Assembly: GCF_964355755.1 (NCBI RefSeq)
Contig: NC_092674.1
Coordinates: 6,949,001-7,013,000, forward strand
Direction: 5' to 3'
Origin: Antedon mediterranea
Lineage: Eukaryota; Echinodermata; Crinoidea; Comatulida; Antedonidae
DNA length: 64,000 nt
Position numbers and translations under genes: made by a program
The notes under the pieces: generated by a model
Told to the model about the DNA's origin: nothing
Databases searched by the model: none
The model's input: only the letters and a program-made list of their open reading frames with translations
In this document: one piece after another, positions 13,001 through 23,228 of the stretch
How the letters are laid out: each line of letters starts with the position of its first letter
Position numbering within the stretch: position 1 is the first letter of the stretch

Positions 13001-16000
13001 TCAGGCAATGCATAAGTAGTCAAGGAAATGATTTCAAAATGAAAAACAGGAAAAAGGGGGTGTGTCAATACACCTTGAAAGAATCTACTGTGTGTACATA
13101 TTCTGCAATATCCCATTGTATTGGTTCAAGTCTATGAGGCCCCCCCCCCCCTCCGGGATTTGAGGGCTATCCTTTGCACCGTATAAAATTATAATGTTTT
13201 TTATTGCTTTTATTCGTATTTTTATCGAAATAAATCAAATGTGTTAAATTATGATTTTAGATGTTTAATTTGTATTTAATGCTTTTTTAAACAGGATTCC
13301 TCAAGAGTATATTTCTGATCTTGCTAGTGCAGTATATGGATCCAAGTAAGTTTTTTTGTTTTTAATAAAACAAAAGAAAAACTGTACATATATGGACATG
13401 ATGACGTGATATCACTACCATATTTGGGCACACCATACTTTCTTTGTCAAACTAGTTTGATAGTGTAGACAAAGCTTTAATTCTGTCAAATTTTATGTGA
13501 CAAAAAAATGTGATGTGCCCATATATGGACATGATGATGTCATATCACTACCATATTTGGGCACACCACAATTTTTTTGCCAAACTAGTTTGGTAGTTAG
13601 TGTAGACAGAGCTTCATGTATTTATATACTGAAACATCTTGTCCCTATGAATTGTATACATTTCCTATACCCATGTGTCTTTCAGTATCAACATTAAAAT
13701 AGTCTGTTTATTTTAGTTACACAGACATTTGGCCTTTAGATATTAAAAAAAAACTGATGTAATAAGTTGACGCCAAATGTATTTATTATTATGTTATTAA
13801 TATTATAGACGCACTTTATTAAATGAAGCCATAGCAAAACATGGAAGCCATCTACCAAACCTAGACAGATTTAAATGGAGAACAGATGTAACAATATCAA
13901 CAAGGTGAGAAGGTTAAATATCACTAAAAGGTTTATAAACCTTTCATAGCGGTCCACATATACATTAAGGGGGGTAAAGGGATCACGTAGCATAGCCAAA
14001 CCAAGACCATAAAGACAAGAATGCTGTTAAAGCTATTAATATAAAGCTGAACTTTTTATTTGTGTGTACATTTGCCTTTTATACAGTAGAACCCCTATTA
14101 AGAGGAAACACAACAAAAACATGGGGTAATATATGTTTAACGCTACAGACAACCCCTATTTAGAGGACACCCCTATGAAGGGGACACATGAAACAAAAAT
14201 GGGCGACTGTATATGTGTTTTACCACTACAGACAACCCTTGTTCAGGGACACTCCTATTAAAGGGACATGTGAAGAAAAAAAGGGGTAATATACATTTTA
14301 ACGCTTCAGCCAACCCCTATTCTTGAGACACCCCTATTAAAAACAAATAATGGGGTAATATATGTTTTAATACTGTGGCCAACCCCTATTCAGAGGACAC
14401 TCCTTTTAAGAAGATACATGATACAAACAAGGGGCTATATATGTTTTAACACTACAGCCAACCCATATTCAGGGCACACTCCTATTAACAAGATACATGA
14501 TACAAACAAAGGGGCTATATATGTTTTAACACTACAGCCAATCCATATTCAGGGCACACTCCTATTAACAAGATACATGATACAAACAAAGGGGCTATAT
14601 ATGTTTTAACACTACAGCCAACCCATATTCAGGGCACACTCCTATTAAGAAGATACATGATACAAACAAAGGGGCTATATATGTTTTAACACTACAGCCA
14701 ACCCATATTCAGGGCACACTCCTATTAAGGGTACACCTGAAACAAACATGGAGTAATATATGTTTTAACGCTACAGCCAACCTCTATTCAGGGGACACAC
14801 CTAATAAGGGGTCACCTTTTTTTTATCCCGAAGGGCTCCGTCTTAATTAATAATAATGGTTCTAATTTATTGCTGTAGTTTATTTTAATGCACCTAATGT
14901 TGCTATGTATTTCTTTGCAATAAATTGAAAATAAAAATTTGAATAAGGAATCAAATAAAGTCTTTCAAAACAGTATTATTATTAAATAACTTTGAATTAT
15001 TTATTTGACTTTTAAATCTCAGCGACTAAATTATATTATAAAGTTGAAAAATGGTACTAATATGATATCAGGGAATGCAATTGGTTTTCTTTGAAATATT
15101 TTAAAATATGATGTGAATTATGGATGTTCCAACCTGCTATTGCCATTTCCTGGTATTTATTATTATTATTATTTTTTTGGGAATAAATTAAAAGTATGTT
15201 CTTATCCTTTTTAAATATTTTTTATACCCCTAGTAATTTAAACCGTGTACTTGAGCCTACAATACTGATGGAGATGAGGCTGAGTGATGGCGCTGTTCAC
15301 AATTTTGAGGTTTGTAAAACATTTTTAACACAAATATATTTATGTTGGATTGCACATTCACTGTATTATATACTGAGCACTTACACAACAAAAAGTTTTG
15401 TAATAAAAACAAATTATGCGAATGTCAAACATAATAAGGAAAAGACAATACAAATTGGCCGGACATATGCTAAGGACACTCCAGCCAAATTAGCGTTGAC
15501 AGAATCCATCCATCCAAAAACTACCTGGATAGGAAACATAAATAAAGAACTCAAAAAAGCAAATACATCGATCGCAAAATTAATGACAGACAATCAGACC
15601 ACCGAAAGAGAGTCATGGAAACGATTAGCGTACGCAATGTCTACCCAAGACGAATAGCAACGGATAATGATGATGATGCGAATGTATTGAATATGTGTCC
15701 ATATTAGAAAGAAAAATCATATTCATATATAAAACATGAATTATTGTTTTGAAATTGTAAAAACTATTTGTTGTAAATTCATTGCTATTATACAGTAGCG
15801 ACGCAGAAGTAAATGGCTCTATGAGCAGATTCATTATTCAATTAAAAAAAATTGAAATATTTGTGATGGAAATACTCAAAATAGATACCACAAGTTCAGA
15901 TTCAACTTTATTTATCCATGGAGGCAGGGTTGTTTTTCACTGGGGCTGTAACTTTTGATAGTAGGGAGGTTTCGCAATCTTACGAATACGATAACGAAAA

Positions 16001-18651
16001 CGGATACGCACACGTATTCGTTTTTCGTAGGCCAGGAAAAATCTGTTTTCCAAAATATGACTGCGGTAAATTTGAGCGAAGCGGCAGGTACGTGTTGCTT
16101 GGCTGCCTAGGCCTAGCGTAACATCAAAGCGAGTGAGGACTTCAAAAACTGCTATTTATCAAAATTGACCTGGCATTTTAGTAAATTATTTTAGTAAATT
16201 ACTTTCAATAAATCTATAATTATATTATAATCATGAATCATTCCTGATTCAAATGCAAAATGTGCAAAATAGATCAAAAACTATACACGTTTTGTAGTTA
16301 CGAATATGACTGGTGATATTCGTCAACACGAATACGCTTTACGAATATGTGTGACGTATCCGTTTTCGTTATCGTATTCGTTTTCGTTATCGTATTCGTA
16401 AGGTTGCGAAACCTCCCTAGTATAGCAGATAACACTAGAAATCAACAGTTAGAATTTTCTTAATTATCAGCAATAACTAATGATCAACCCTAAAGCTCTG
16501 TACACTATCAAGCTAGTTCATTGTCACTGTATTAAATTCTGCCCTCTATTGGTTGGACCTCCAGACAAGTACTCTTTAGGGTGATTTAATTGCACTATCA
16601 AACTTTATGTGACAAAAAAATGTGATGTGCCCATATATGGACATGATGATGTCATATCACTACTATATTTTGGCATAACACACTTTTTTTGTCAAACTAG
16701 TTTGATAGTGTAGTGTTGTTTAGGTAGGCCTCTTTTAAAATTGATTTCTCTATAGTGCCTTGTATTTTGTTTGTTTTGTAGTTTCTTTAGCGAAAATGTA
16801 TTTATTATTATGTTATTATCACCAAAATTTGACCGACCAACATTTTTTGCCGTACTGCATAACTATTTAATTGGGCAGTAGGCATCAGAATCATAAAGGG
16901 CTTAATTTCAACATTCGCTTGTTTCACTGCGCATCAGAAAGAAGCATTATTATTAATCAGTATTGGCAAATGATTATAATAATAATAATAGAAATTAAAT
17001 TAAAGAATTTATTTATTAATGATTAACCTGCTTATATAACAATAGACAATCAAAGCATATTGATTGAAATGCAACTAAACGTCATGTACCGGAAACTTTA
17101 TATCAACATATTGATTTCGCCATACAAACCTTCAAACAATAAATTGCTATCATTTATTTAGAGACCATGCCGAAAATATATTACTGCAGTTACTGCAGTA
17201 ACTACATTTAACATACTATTTAATCTGTTTTATTATTTAATTATTTATCTAGAGTTATCATACATAGTTTACTGCAATGACTACCTCATCATCTTCAACA
17301 TTTCAACAACCTAAATTATAAATTATTACAGTAGCAGATGTAGTTACTGCAGTAACTGCAGTAGCATAATTTTGGTATTATCCTTTTACTTAGCTAGCCT
17401 ATCATTCTTAAGTTATAGAAAATGTTTCAATATTTACATAACTATCCAACCTATCATATCATATATTCATTATTTGTATAACAATATATAGATTTAACCT
17501 TTTCATATTTATATAACGACAGAATGTTATATAAGAATATCCTCATCGAAGTCAACTATCGAGTTCTTTCTAGCGTGAAGTTGTGTTGTATATTTTTTCT
17601 TAGGTCTTTTGTCAACTTGACAATCTTAATACCTGACTTAATGCGTTAAGCTTAAGCAATTAAGTGTAATCTTTGGAGACTATAAACGAACGGAAATCGG
17701 GAATAAGCTGGTATTTTCAACCCCTACGAACAGGCCCTAGGAGGAAGTGGATATATCTACAGCTTAATACATGTTAACTAGTCTGACATTAACAAAAATT
17801 ATGTAACTGTAAACTGTAAAAGGCAATTTACACAGTTGAACAGTAATGGTTCTTTAGTCAGACTAGAATATCATTATCCAAATAATCTAAATAATATTCA
17901 AAATAATATTTAACAGCGGTTATTGCACAATGCTTCTAAGCGCTGAACATTATTACCCAAGTCATTTTTATAAAGTGAAACACGATGGCAACATATTCCT
18001 ATAATGCAGCTAGTAATCAGCTCAAAGTTGTGTCCTGATCTAACCGGGTTTCCATTTATACACCTGGGTGAAGAGAGGCAAATGTAAGTAAAGTATCTTG
18101 CCTAAGGTTACAAGCAATGCGGCGAGTGTGGGATTTGAACCACGATCTCACGATCAATAGTCCAACGTCCAACACACTGCGCCACACGCCCTAATCTAAT
18201 AGTAAATACTGTATACGGCCAACCCATATTCAGGAGACACCCTATTTTAACAGAACACAAAGGTGTCCCCTTAATAGAGGTTATACTTTAGTACCCTAAT
18301 AACAGGTAAACATATATTTATTATAATTATAAGCTAACTAACAATGGAATAGGAGTTGGTATACTGTAATATATTGACGCCCGTACCCACTGAAACCCAG
18401 ATCCTATCATGGAGTGGTCGGTCCTATACGCATGGTCCTTAATTGGAAGGTGATTAAGCTATATTTTATTTACACATTGCAAAACAGTTTGTACGACCCT
18501 GACCTAGTTTGTCACAATTAATACTTTTTTTTATATATTTTATTTTTAGGTCCCTGTATCGAAGTTTCATGAATTACGCTATAATGTGTCATACCTCTTA
18601 AAAGAAATGGAAGAGATGGAAAAAAGAAGCATTTTGAAAGTACAAGATTAG
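7075..18651 (+). CDS. COMMD5: COMM domain-containing protein 5, seven coding exons
   Basis: Coding exons: 7075-7204, 7784-7941, 12635-12663, 13295-13345, 13809-13904, 15234-15309 and 18550-18651 (TAG). All have GT-AG borders, phases agree, and the total is 642 nt, 213 residues (human COMMD5 is 224). Matches to the human protein run throughout: TSFVGARIPREV near the N-terminus, DTFRKLLK, IPQEYISDLASAVYGS, FKWRTDVTIST opening the COMM domain, LMEMRLSDG, and FHELRYNVSYLLKEMEEMEKR at the end. COMMD proteins form the hetero-oligomeric ring of the Commander/CCC complex, acting in endosomal recycling, and modulate cullin ligases and NF-kB. The N-terminal helical domain is about residues 1-140, the COMM domain about 140-213. 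Introns are 0.5-4.7 kb and full of mobile elements. The ATG has an in-frame continuation identical in layout to other COMMD5 proteins, so the start is secure. Confidence 0.96.
8747..8905. repeat. Dispersed repeat with GGATCC ends
   Basis: Starts AGTGGCGGATCCAGGA and ends CCCCTTGGATCCACC, an imperfect inverted pair. An internal AAATGGTAAAAT and TTTCAAAATTTAAGG recur at 32925-33060, and a fragment of the left end is at about 33762-33785. Probably a non-autonomous DNA element in COMMD5 intron 2. Confidence 0.6.
8906..9398 (+). mobile_element. 5'-truncated LINE: ORF2 tail and 3' UTR
   Basis: The frame ending at 9196 carries a typical non-LTR reverse transcriptase C-terminus: FSFNAPSFFNSLPLSIRNS, then FKSLLKKHLF and a stop. 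After it come pyrimidine-rich DNA, a TA microsatellite, a CAGCTGATGCTGG hairpin and an end in GAAATAAATAAAA, as in CR1/L2-like elements. Only the last few hundred bases survive, as expected from abortive reverse transcription. It lies in COMMD5 intron 2. Confidence 0.7.
10186..10645. mobile_element. TIR element of Tigger/pogo-like type (MITE)
   Basis: Inverted ends CAGTAGAACCTTCATTTTAC and GTAAAACACAGGTTCTACTG, flanked by TA on each side (10184-10185 and 10646-10647). Internal GTACGTAAAA/TTTTACGTAC motifs are repeated near both ends. About 460 bp, no transposase. The CAGTAGAACC start and TA target duplication fit the Tc1/mariner-pogo group. In COMMD5 intron 2. Confidence 0.85.
13382..13480. 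mobile_element. MITE family A, 3' fragment
   Basis: The right half only: ATATATGGACATGATGACG, CACTACCATATTTGGGCAC, then CTAGTTTGATAGTGTAGAC and AAAGCTTTAA. A second fragment abuts it. Confidence 0.75.
13481..13614. mobile_element. MITE family A, nearly complete, abutting the previous copy
   Basis: Starts inside the left end (TGTCAAATTTTATGTGAC) and ends TAGTGTAGACAGAGCTT. It lies directly after the fragment at 13382-13480, so the pair could be nested insertion or tandem duplication. COMMD5 intron 4. Confidence 0.75.
14083..14825. repeat. Satellite, 80-bp period, about 9 copies, in COMMD5 intron 5
   Basis: Begins TACAGTAGAACCCCTATTAA, the end of dispersed family D, and then repeats a unit with GGGGCTATATATGTTTTAAC, ACTACAGCCAACCCATATTC and CTCCTATTAA. 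In the centre the unit AGATACATGATACAAACAAA recurs at exactly 80 bases (14491, 14571, 14651) with almost no change. Outer copies are more diverged, as expected of an array grown by unequal exchange. Confidence 0.9.
15421..15657 (+). mobile_element. LINE reverse transcriptase tail fragment
   Basis: An open stretch just after COMMD5 exon 6 reads GRTYAKDTPAKLALTESI, then TTWIGNINKELKKANTSIAK and ESWKRLAYAMSTQDE, stop. The pattern (W...I..EL......I...M.D...W..L) is that of the C-terminal end of some non-LTR retrotransposon polyproteins. It is not part of COMMD5, whose exon ends at 15309 at a GT donor. Confidence 0.5.
15963..16418. mobile_element. TIR element with 46-bp ends (family F)
   Basis: The ends AGGGAGGTTTCGCAATCTTA and TAAGGTTGCGAAACCTCCCT are inverted repeats, extended inward by ACGAATACGATAACGAAAAC and its complement, and flanked by AGT on both sides (a possible 3-bp target duplication, as for PIF/Harbinger). 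Internal GTATTCGTTTTCG motifs are repeated. No transposase frame. COMMD5 intron 6. Confidence 0.85.
16491..16713. mobile_element. MITE family A copy interrupted by about 75 bp
   Basis: The left end (AAAGCTCTGTACACTATCAA) is at 16491-16512, and the family sequence resumes at about 16591 with CACTATCAAACTTTATGTGAC and continues to TTTGATAGTGTAG. The intervening part is not family sequence. Confidence 0.7.
17165..17378. mobile_element. Inverted-repeat element with CTGCAGTTACTGCAG motifs
   Basis: The left end (GAAAATATATTACTGCAG, then TTACTGCAGTAACTACA) is the inverted complement of the right end (GTAGTTACTGCAGTAACTG, then CAGTAGCATAATTTTGG). About 210 bp in total, AT-rich centre, no coding capacity. 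COMMD5 intron 6. Confidence 0.75.
17900..18193 (-). mobile_element. tRNA-derived SINE, family 1, minus strand
   Basis: Read on the minus strand: a tRNA-like head (GGGCGTGTGGCGCAGTGTG, TTGGACTATTGATCGTGAG and a B box near GGTTCAAATCC), then AGGCAAGATACTTTACTTAC, CACCCAGGTGTATAAATGG and a GTTCAGCGCTTAGAAGC tail. It is the same family as the plus-strand copy at 47866-48133. Confidence 0.85.
18215..18300. repeat. Family D fragment (CCCCTATTAAGGGGACAC type)
   Basis: GGCCAACCCATATTCAGGAGACAC and GGTGTCCCCTTAATAGAGG are the hallmarks. Other copies: 33183-33262, 34900-34962, 36410-36450, 42411-42522, 43100-43136, 48447-48537, 57082-57175, and the expanded array at 14083-14825. Confidence 0.65.
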
Positions 18652-18739
18652 ATCGTTAAATATATCCATATTCTTTTATGTGGATTATTTAGTAGGCAAA
18701 AAAAATATATAAATATAAAAGTATAAAAGGCAAATTACT

Positions 18740-19060
18740 GAAAAATGATGTGGGTATCAGTGGCTGGATCTAAATGGAGATACAAAATAAAATAAGCACT
18801 GACAAAATGACAATGCTGTGGGTATGAGTGGCTGGATCTCAATGGAGACAAAATAAAATAAGAACTGAAAAAATGACCATGCTGTGGGTATCAGTGGCTG
18901 GTTCTAAATGGAGATACAAAATAAAATAAGCACTAAAAAAATGACAATGCTATGGATATTATTGTTTAGAACTCAATGGAGACAAGATAAAATAAGAACT
19001 GAAAAAATGACAATGTTGTGGGTATCAGTGTTTAGATCTCAATAGAGACAAAATAAGCTA
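18740..19060. repeat. Minisatellite, period about 66 bp, 5 copies, in the COMMD5 3' region
   Basis: Unit landmarks: ATGCTGTGGGTATCAGTGGC, TGGATCTAAATGGAGA and CAAAATAAAATAAG, at about 18749, 18815, 18882, 18949 and 19015. The array starts about 90 bases after the COMMD5 stop codon, and the first three units contain AATAAA (first at 18786-18791), so it may supply the gene's poly(A) signal. Confidence 0.88.
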
Positions 19061-19351
19061 AAATCTATAAATCAAATAAAGTAAAACAGCCAGAAAAATT
19101 AGCAGAGCTTTCGGTCAACACCAGCCCTTCATCAGTATAAAATTATAAATATATATTATTTCAAATTAATTTTAATCTCTTTATAGTGTATATACATTTG
19201 AAAGGTCTTGTCCTGTAGACATTACATTTTCTTCGTAATCAGTACTATGAATAAATAAATTAGTTAAAATGACCGTTTCAGTGCTCATTTTATTTAATTT
19301 TAGTTTGTAAAAATAAAATTTTAAAATATCGTATCTTCAAACTAGATGAAC

Positions 19352-19695
19352 ATTTTCAATAACACTACTCTAGTTGATCAAACCTACTGTACTACCAATT
19401 TTTAAAACCATTGGGAAATTATTATTATTATATAACTATTATTAATTATTATAATAACAAGATATTTAATTTAGTTGGACACTATATATAGAAAATAATA
19501 TTTATTTTTAATTTCCTAAAACCATATAATGAATATATTAACACTACTCTAGTTGATCAAACCTACTGTACTACCAATTTTTACAATCATTAGGAAATTG
19601 TTATTATTGATAATATTATTACTGTAGATATTTAATATAGTAGGACAAATATAGAAAATAATATCTATTTTTAATTTCCTAAAACCATATAGTGT
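19352..19695. repeat. Tandem duplication, period about 179 bp
   Basis: AACACTACTCTAGTTGATCA with CTACTGTACTACCAATTTTT occurs at 19361 and 19540. Each is followed by GGAAATT, a TTATTATT tract, GATATTTAAT and TTTTTAATTTCCTAAAACCA. The copies differ mainly in the AT-rich middle. Confidence 0.85.
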
Positions 19696-20084
19696 GCCCC
19701 ATATAAAGTTGAAGCTTACATAATTTCTAACACTTTTAATTATGGTACTGTATGCTTAATTAATATTGTAACTTGAATCCTATAAAAGCATATACTGTAA
19801 TATCAAATCTGATTGGATAGCAACTCTTTACGCACTAATTCTGGAGTAAATATGCATGACAGATCAAATTGATACGCCCTTATCTTAACTTTATTATTAT
19901 TTTATTAAAGATATATTGTCCCCATGAAAAAATAGTTTTTCTCAATTTTTTTGTTGAATATGTCATTTTAATATCACAAAATAGTTACTCACTTTAACCA
20001 AAAATTGGATCCAAAAAAAATATTTAACTGAAAAACTGTAAGTTAAAGCTTTTAAATTTAATCTTTAAATTTTTGGTGAAATTA

Positions 20085-20286
20085 AAGTGTGGAACGCAAC
20101 GCAGCGACGTATCTACATAAAGTGCTGTATTACATAATCACAATTGGGAACCGACGAAGCAATAGTGATGCAAACATAGCGGGTTTGATTTCACGTAGGT
20201 GGGGGAAAGCACAGTTATTAGAAGGGCATTTGCTTACATTGCGTAGATTGTGTTACGTTGCGTCGCTAGTGGGAACCAGGCTTTAA
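20085..20286. mobile_element. MITE family B, diverged copy
   Basis: GGAACGCAACGCAGCGACG at the left and TTACGTTGCGTCGCTAGTGG with GAACCAGGCTTTAA at the right form the inverted pair. The centre differs from the short B copies but resembles 43349-43655 (GGTTTGATTTCACG, AGAAGGGCATTTGCTTA). The 65-codon frame inside is a by-product. Confidence 0.65.
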
Positions 20287-20702
20287 CCATCTATTTGTTC
20301 TTTTTATAGTGAGGTTCTTTTTATAGTGATTACCTTTATTAAAACTACAAAATAGCCTATTGAAAGTTTGATTTTATTATTCTTAATTTTTCATGGTTTT
20401 GGGGACAATACACGGTGAGATCTCCGACGAGATACTTTTTGTTATACCATGGATCTATATTATAGTCATTATAGTTATACAGTACTTGTAATAATGAATG
20501 AAATTTAAATGGTAATGTACACAAATTTTCTATTAATACTCATCATAGCAGATGTTATAATAATAAAATAAACAACAATAATATAATCACTTTAATTGTT
20601 ATGATATCATTTCAATAATTAGACAAAGGAAAAACATATTTGGCTTTACAGTATGTTGGTTAATACTGATAAGATATTTAAATACAAAATACTACTGACA
20701 AA

Positions 20703-20766
20703 TACAAAAGTTGGATGTGCCCAAATATGGACATGATGATGTCATATCACTACCATATTTGGGTAT
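20703..20766. mobile_element. MITE family A core fragment
   Basis: GATGTGCCCAAATATGGACATG, GATGATGTCATATCAC and TACCATATTTGGG only. It is embedded in a local duplication: the flanking TTTACAGTATGTTGGTTAAT recurs at 20645 and 20771. Confidence 0.65.
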
Positions 20767-20915
20767 ATCTTTACAGTATGTTGGTTAATACTGATAAGAT
20801 ACAGATATTTAAATACAAAATACTACTGACAAATGCAATACTTATCTATTTGGCTTGCATATTGCTGATTAAAATATTTAACCTATTTTTTTATTGTAAA
20901 TTGGTTAGTAGTTTC

Positions 20916-21079
20916 TAAATCTCTGTCTACTCTATCGAACTAGTTTGACAAGAAAAGTTGGATGTGCCCAAATATGGACACGATGATGTCATATCACTAC
21001 CATATTTGGGAATATCACTGCCATATTTGGGCACATCACACTTTTTTTTTGTCAAACTAGATAGTGTGACAGAGCTTAA
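20916..21079. mobile_element. MITE family A copy (full length)
   Basis: TAAATCTCTGTCTACTCTATC at the left and GTCAAACTAGATAGTGTGAC with AGAGCTTAA at the right. The core holds two CATATTTGGG units. Confidence 0.8.
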
Positions 21080-21309
21080 GACAAGTTTTGCTGTTATTGG
21101 ACAGGAGATATCAGCTAATGTAATTGCATGGATTCAAGTGTTTTTAATTTTATACATTTTCACCAAAATATATAATAATGTTTTTATATATTAAGTCCAA
21201 AGAAAAATTACTGAAAAATAGCTATGCTAGCTAATAGCTAATAATAACAAAACCACATTTGTACTGCCCCTTTTCAGGCTTTACATATGAATGAGTTCAT
21301 ACATGGATT

Positions 21310-21409
21310 TAAGCTATGTCTACACTATCAAATTAGTTTGACAAAAAAAGTGTGATGTGCCCAAATATGGTAGTGATAAGCTTAAATATGGTACTGATAT
21401 GACATCATT
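21310..21409. mobile_element. MITE family A, left half
   Basis: TTAAGCTATGTCTACACTATC to GGTACTGATATGACATCATTG, then the similarity stops. Confidence 0.75.
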
Positions 21410-21569
21410 GAAATTAAATTTCATTCTTCCCAGGTCAAAGTACACTAAATTATAAAACTTTAATAGTTATAAAATTAGTATTGTTTCAGGCAACAATATC
21501 CCTCCCAAACCTTATTTTAAATAATAATTTTTTAGAGTACAAACATAAAATTTAAAAAGGACATTTACC

Positions 21570-21990
21570 TTGAAAATATGCATTGTGAATTGGGATGGAA
21601 ACCAGCAGAATTGATCGGTAACTTTTCTATTTATGTTTTATTTGTTATTATCTGATAATTATAGGCCAATACAATGCAGTTTTTTTTTAATGAGAAATAT
21701 GTTGCGATAAAATGGTTTAAAACATATTGTAAATTGGAATGCAAGACCAGCAGAATTATCTGTCACATTTTTTATTTATGTTTTATTTGTTATTATCTGA
21801 TAATTATAGGCCAATACAATGCAGTTTTTTTTATGAGAAATATGTTGCAATAAAAAATTTTTAAACATAATTATTGTAAATTGAAATGCAAGACCATCAG
21901 AATTATCTGTAACATTTCTATTTATGTTTTATTATTATGTAATCATTTTATTCAATGCATTTTTTAAAATGAGAAATATTGTTTTGGAAG
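21570..21990. repeat. Tandem repeat, period about 145 bp, 3 copies
   Basis: ACCAGCAGAATTATCTGTCAC-like blocks at about 21598, 21748 and 21893 are each followed by TTTATGTTTTATTTGTTATT, CTGATAATTATAGGCC, AATACAATGCAGTTTTTTTT and GAGAAATATGTTGC. The third copy is the most degraded. Confidence 0.85.
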
Positions 21991-22548
21991 ACCATACATT
22001 TTTCTTAAATTCTGCTATAAAATTCAGTTTTAAAAATTTGGTTCAATTTCATGATGATGTCATCATGGTTATATATGGTGGATCATCAGAAAATGAAATA
22101 CCAACAATTGATATGTATATATATATATACAGTGGATGATGTTTTGATATTGGGAAGTTCAATAAAAACATACCAAACAAATCATAATCATATATTTTAT
22201 TACTTATATAATATATTTTTCACATATTTTTTTTAAAACAAAAGGAATAGGAATTTTAATTTGAACTACTCCATCACTGATTTTACAAAAAAAAATCGAG
22301 TGACAACAACAAAAGTAAACAATGATTTTTTTTAAAAGGGAAAACTATGGATTGGTCATTATCAAAATTTATGCTAAAATGTGTAGGCTTAAAAAAAATA
22401 TTAAAATAAATGTCAGACAGCTAAGTAAATATACGTAAGCAAAATCAGATTAACCCATAGTTCAATATGTCCACCCTGGCCATCCAGGTACGTCAGCGTG
22501 GCTCTTAATTGCCGTTCTTGCATTTACGTATATTAATGCCAATGTTAT

Positions 22549-22612
22549 ATAATATATACACTATCAAATTAACTTGTATATGTGTCAAACAATTGTGACG
22601 TGCCTATATATT
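22549..22612. mobile_element. MITE family A, degraded fragment
   Basis: ACACTATCAAATTAACTTG, GTGTCAAACAATTGTGACGTG and CCTATATA are recognisable. Confidence 0.45.
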
Positions 22613-23228
22613 TCATTTCATTTCATTTATTTCAATATCATCATCGCAGCCATAGCTAAATTACAAAGATATTTACATTTTCTCAATATTAAAATTTGTA
22701 TAAACTAGATGGTGGATGGATACCATCTAGGTCGTGCCCACAGATGGTTCTCGAATACATAATAATTTCAGCGTTAAAAAACTGGCGATTTCAAATGTAC
22801 GTACCGCAGGACAATAATACATGTCGTGTACAGGAACGAATAAATAGACACTGTGATTTATGTACTCAACTAAAATTAGCACCCTATTACTTCCGAAAGA
22901 GAAACTTGTCACAAAATAAGACCAATTGTTTAAGTCAAATTTAAACAAACTTAATTTGTGTTTTGTATGTAACATTAGGGTTGAGGGATGGGGAAGAGGA
23001 TGGGTGCAAAGAGGAACAATGTTAAAATATATTCTTTATCCATTTAGTAACGAAATATTAATTGCTTTCATGTTTTACAAATAATATACCACTAAACACA
23101 GTAAAACATTGCGATGTAATACTTTGTTGAAACTATCACCGTCCTAGTCGATTGAAATAGTACAGCACATGTAACGATACATCACTACGACGTGTATATG
23201 TTTATAATATAATGTAAAACAATTTGTG

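Noticed and set aside
14418-14609. Repetitive reading frame (IQGTLLLTRYMIQTKG-like)
   Set aside because: It is the translation of the 80-bp satellite in COMMD5 intron 5; 80 is not a multiple of three, and the apparent repeat breaks after two units.
15310-15657. Read-through extension of COMMD5 exon 6
   Set aside because: The exon ends at a GT donor at 15310, and the next exon restores the conserved C-terminus in phase. The open stretch beyond is LINE-like.
22696-22975. Overlapping frames on both strands (82 codons each)
   Set aside because: No family resemblance or splice signals with matching phase were found; mutual openness on both strands suggests chance.
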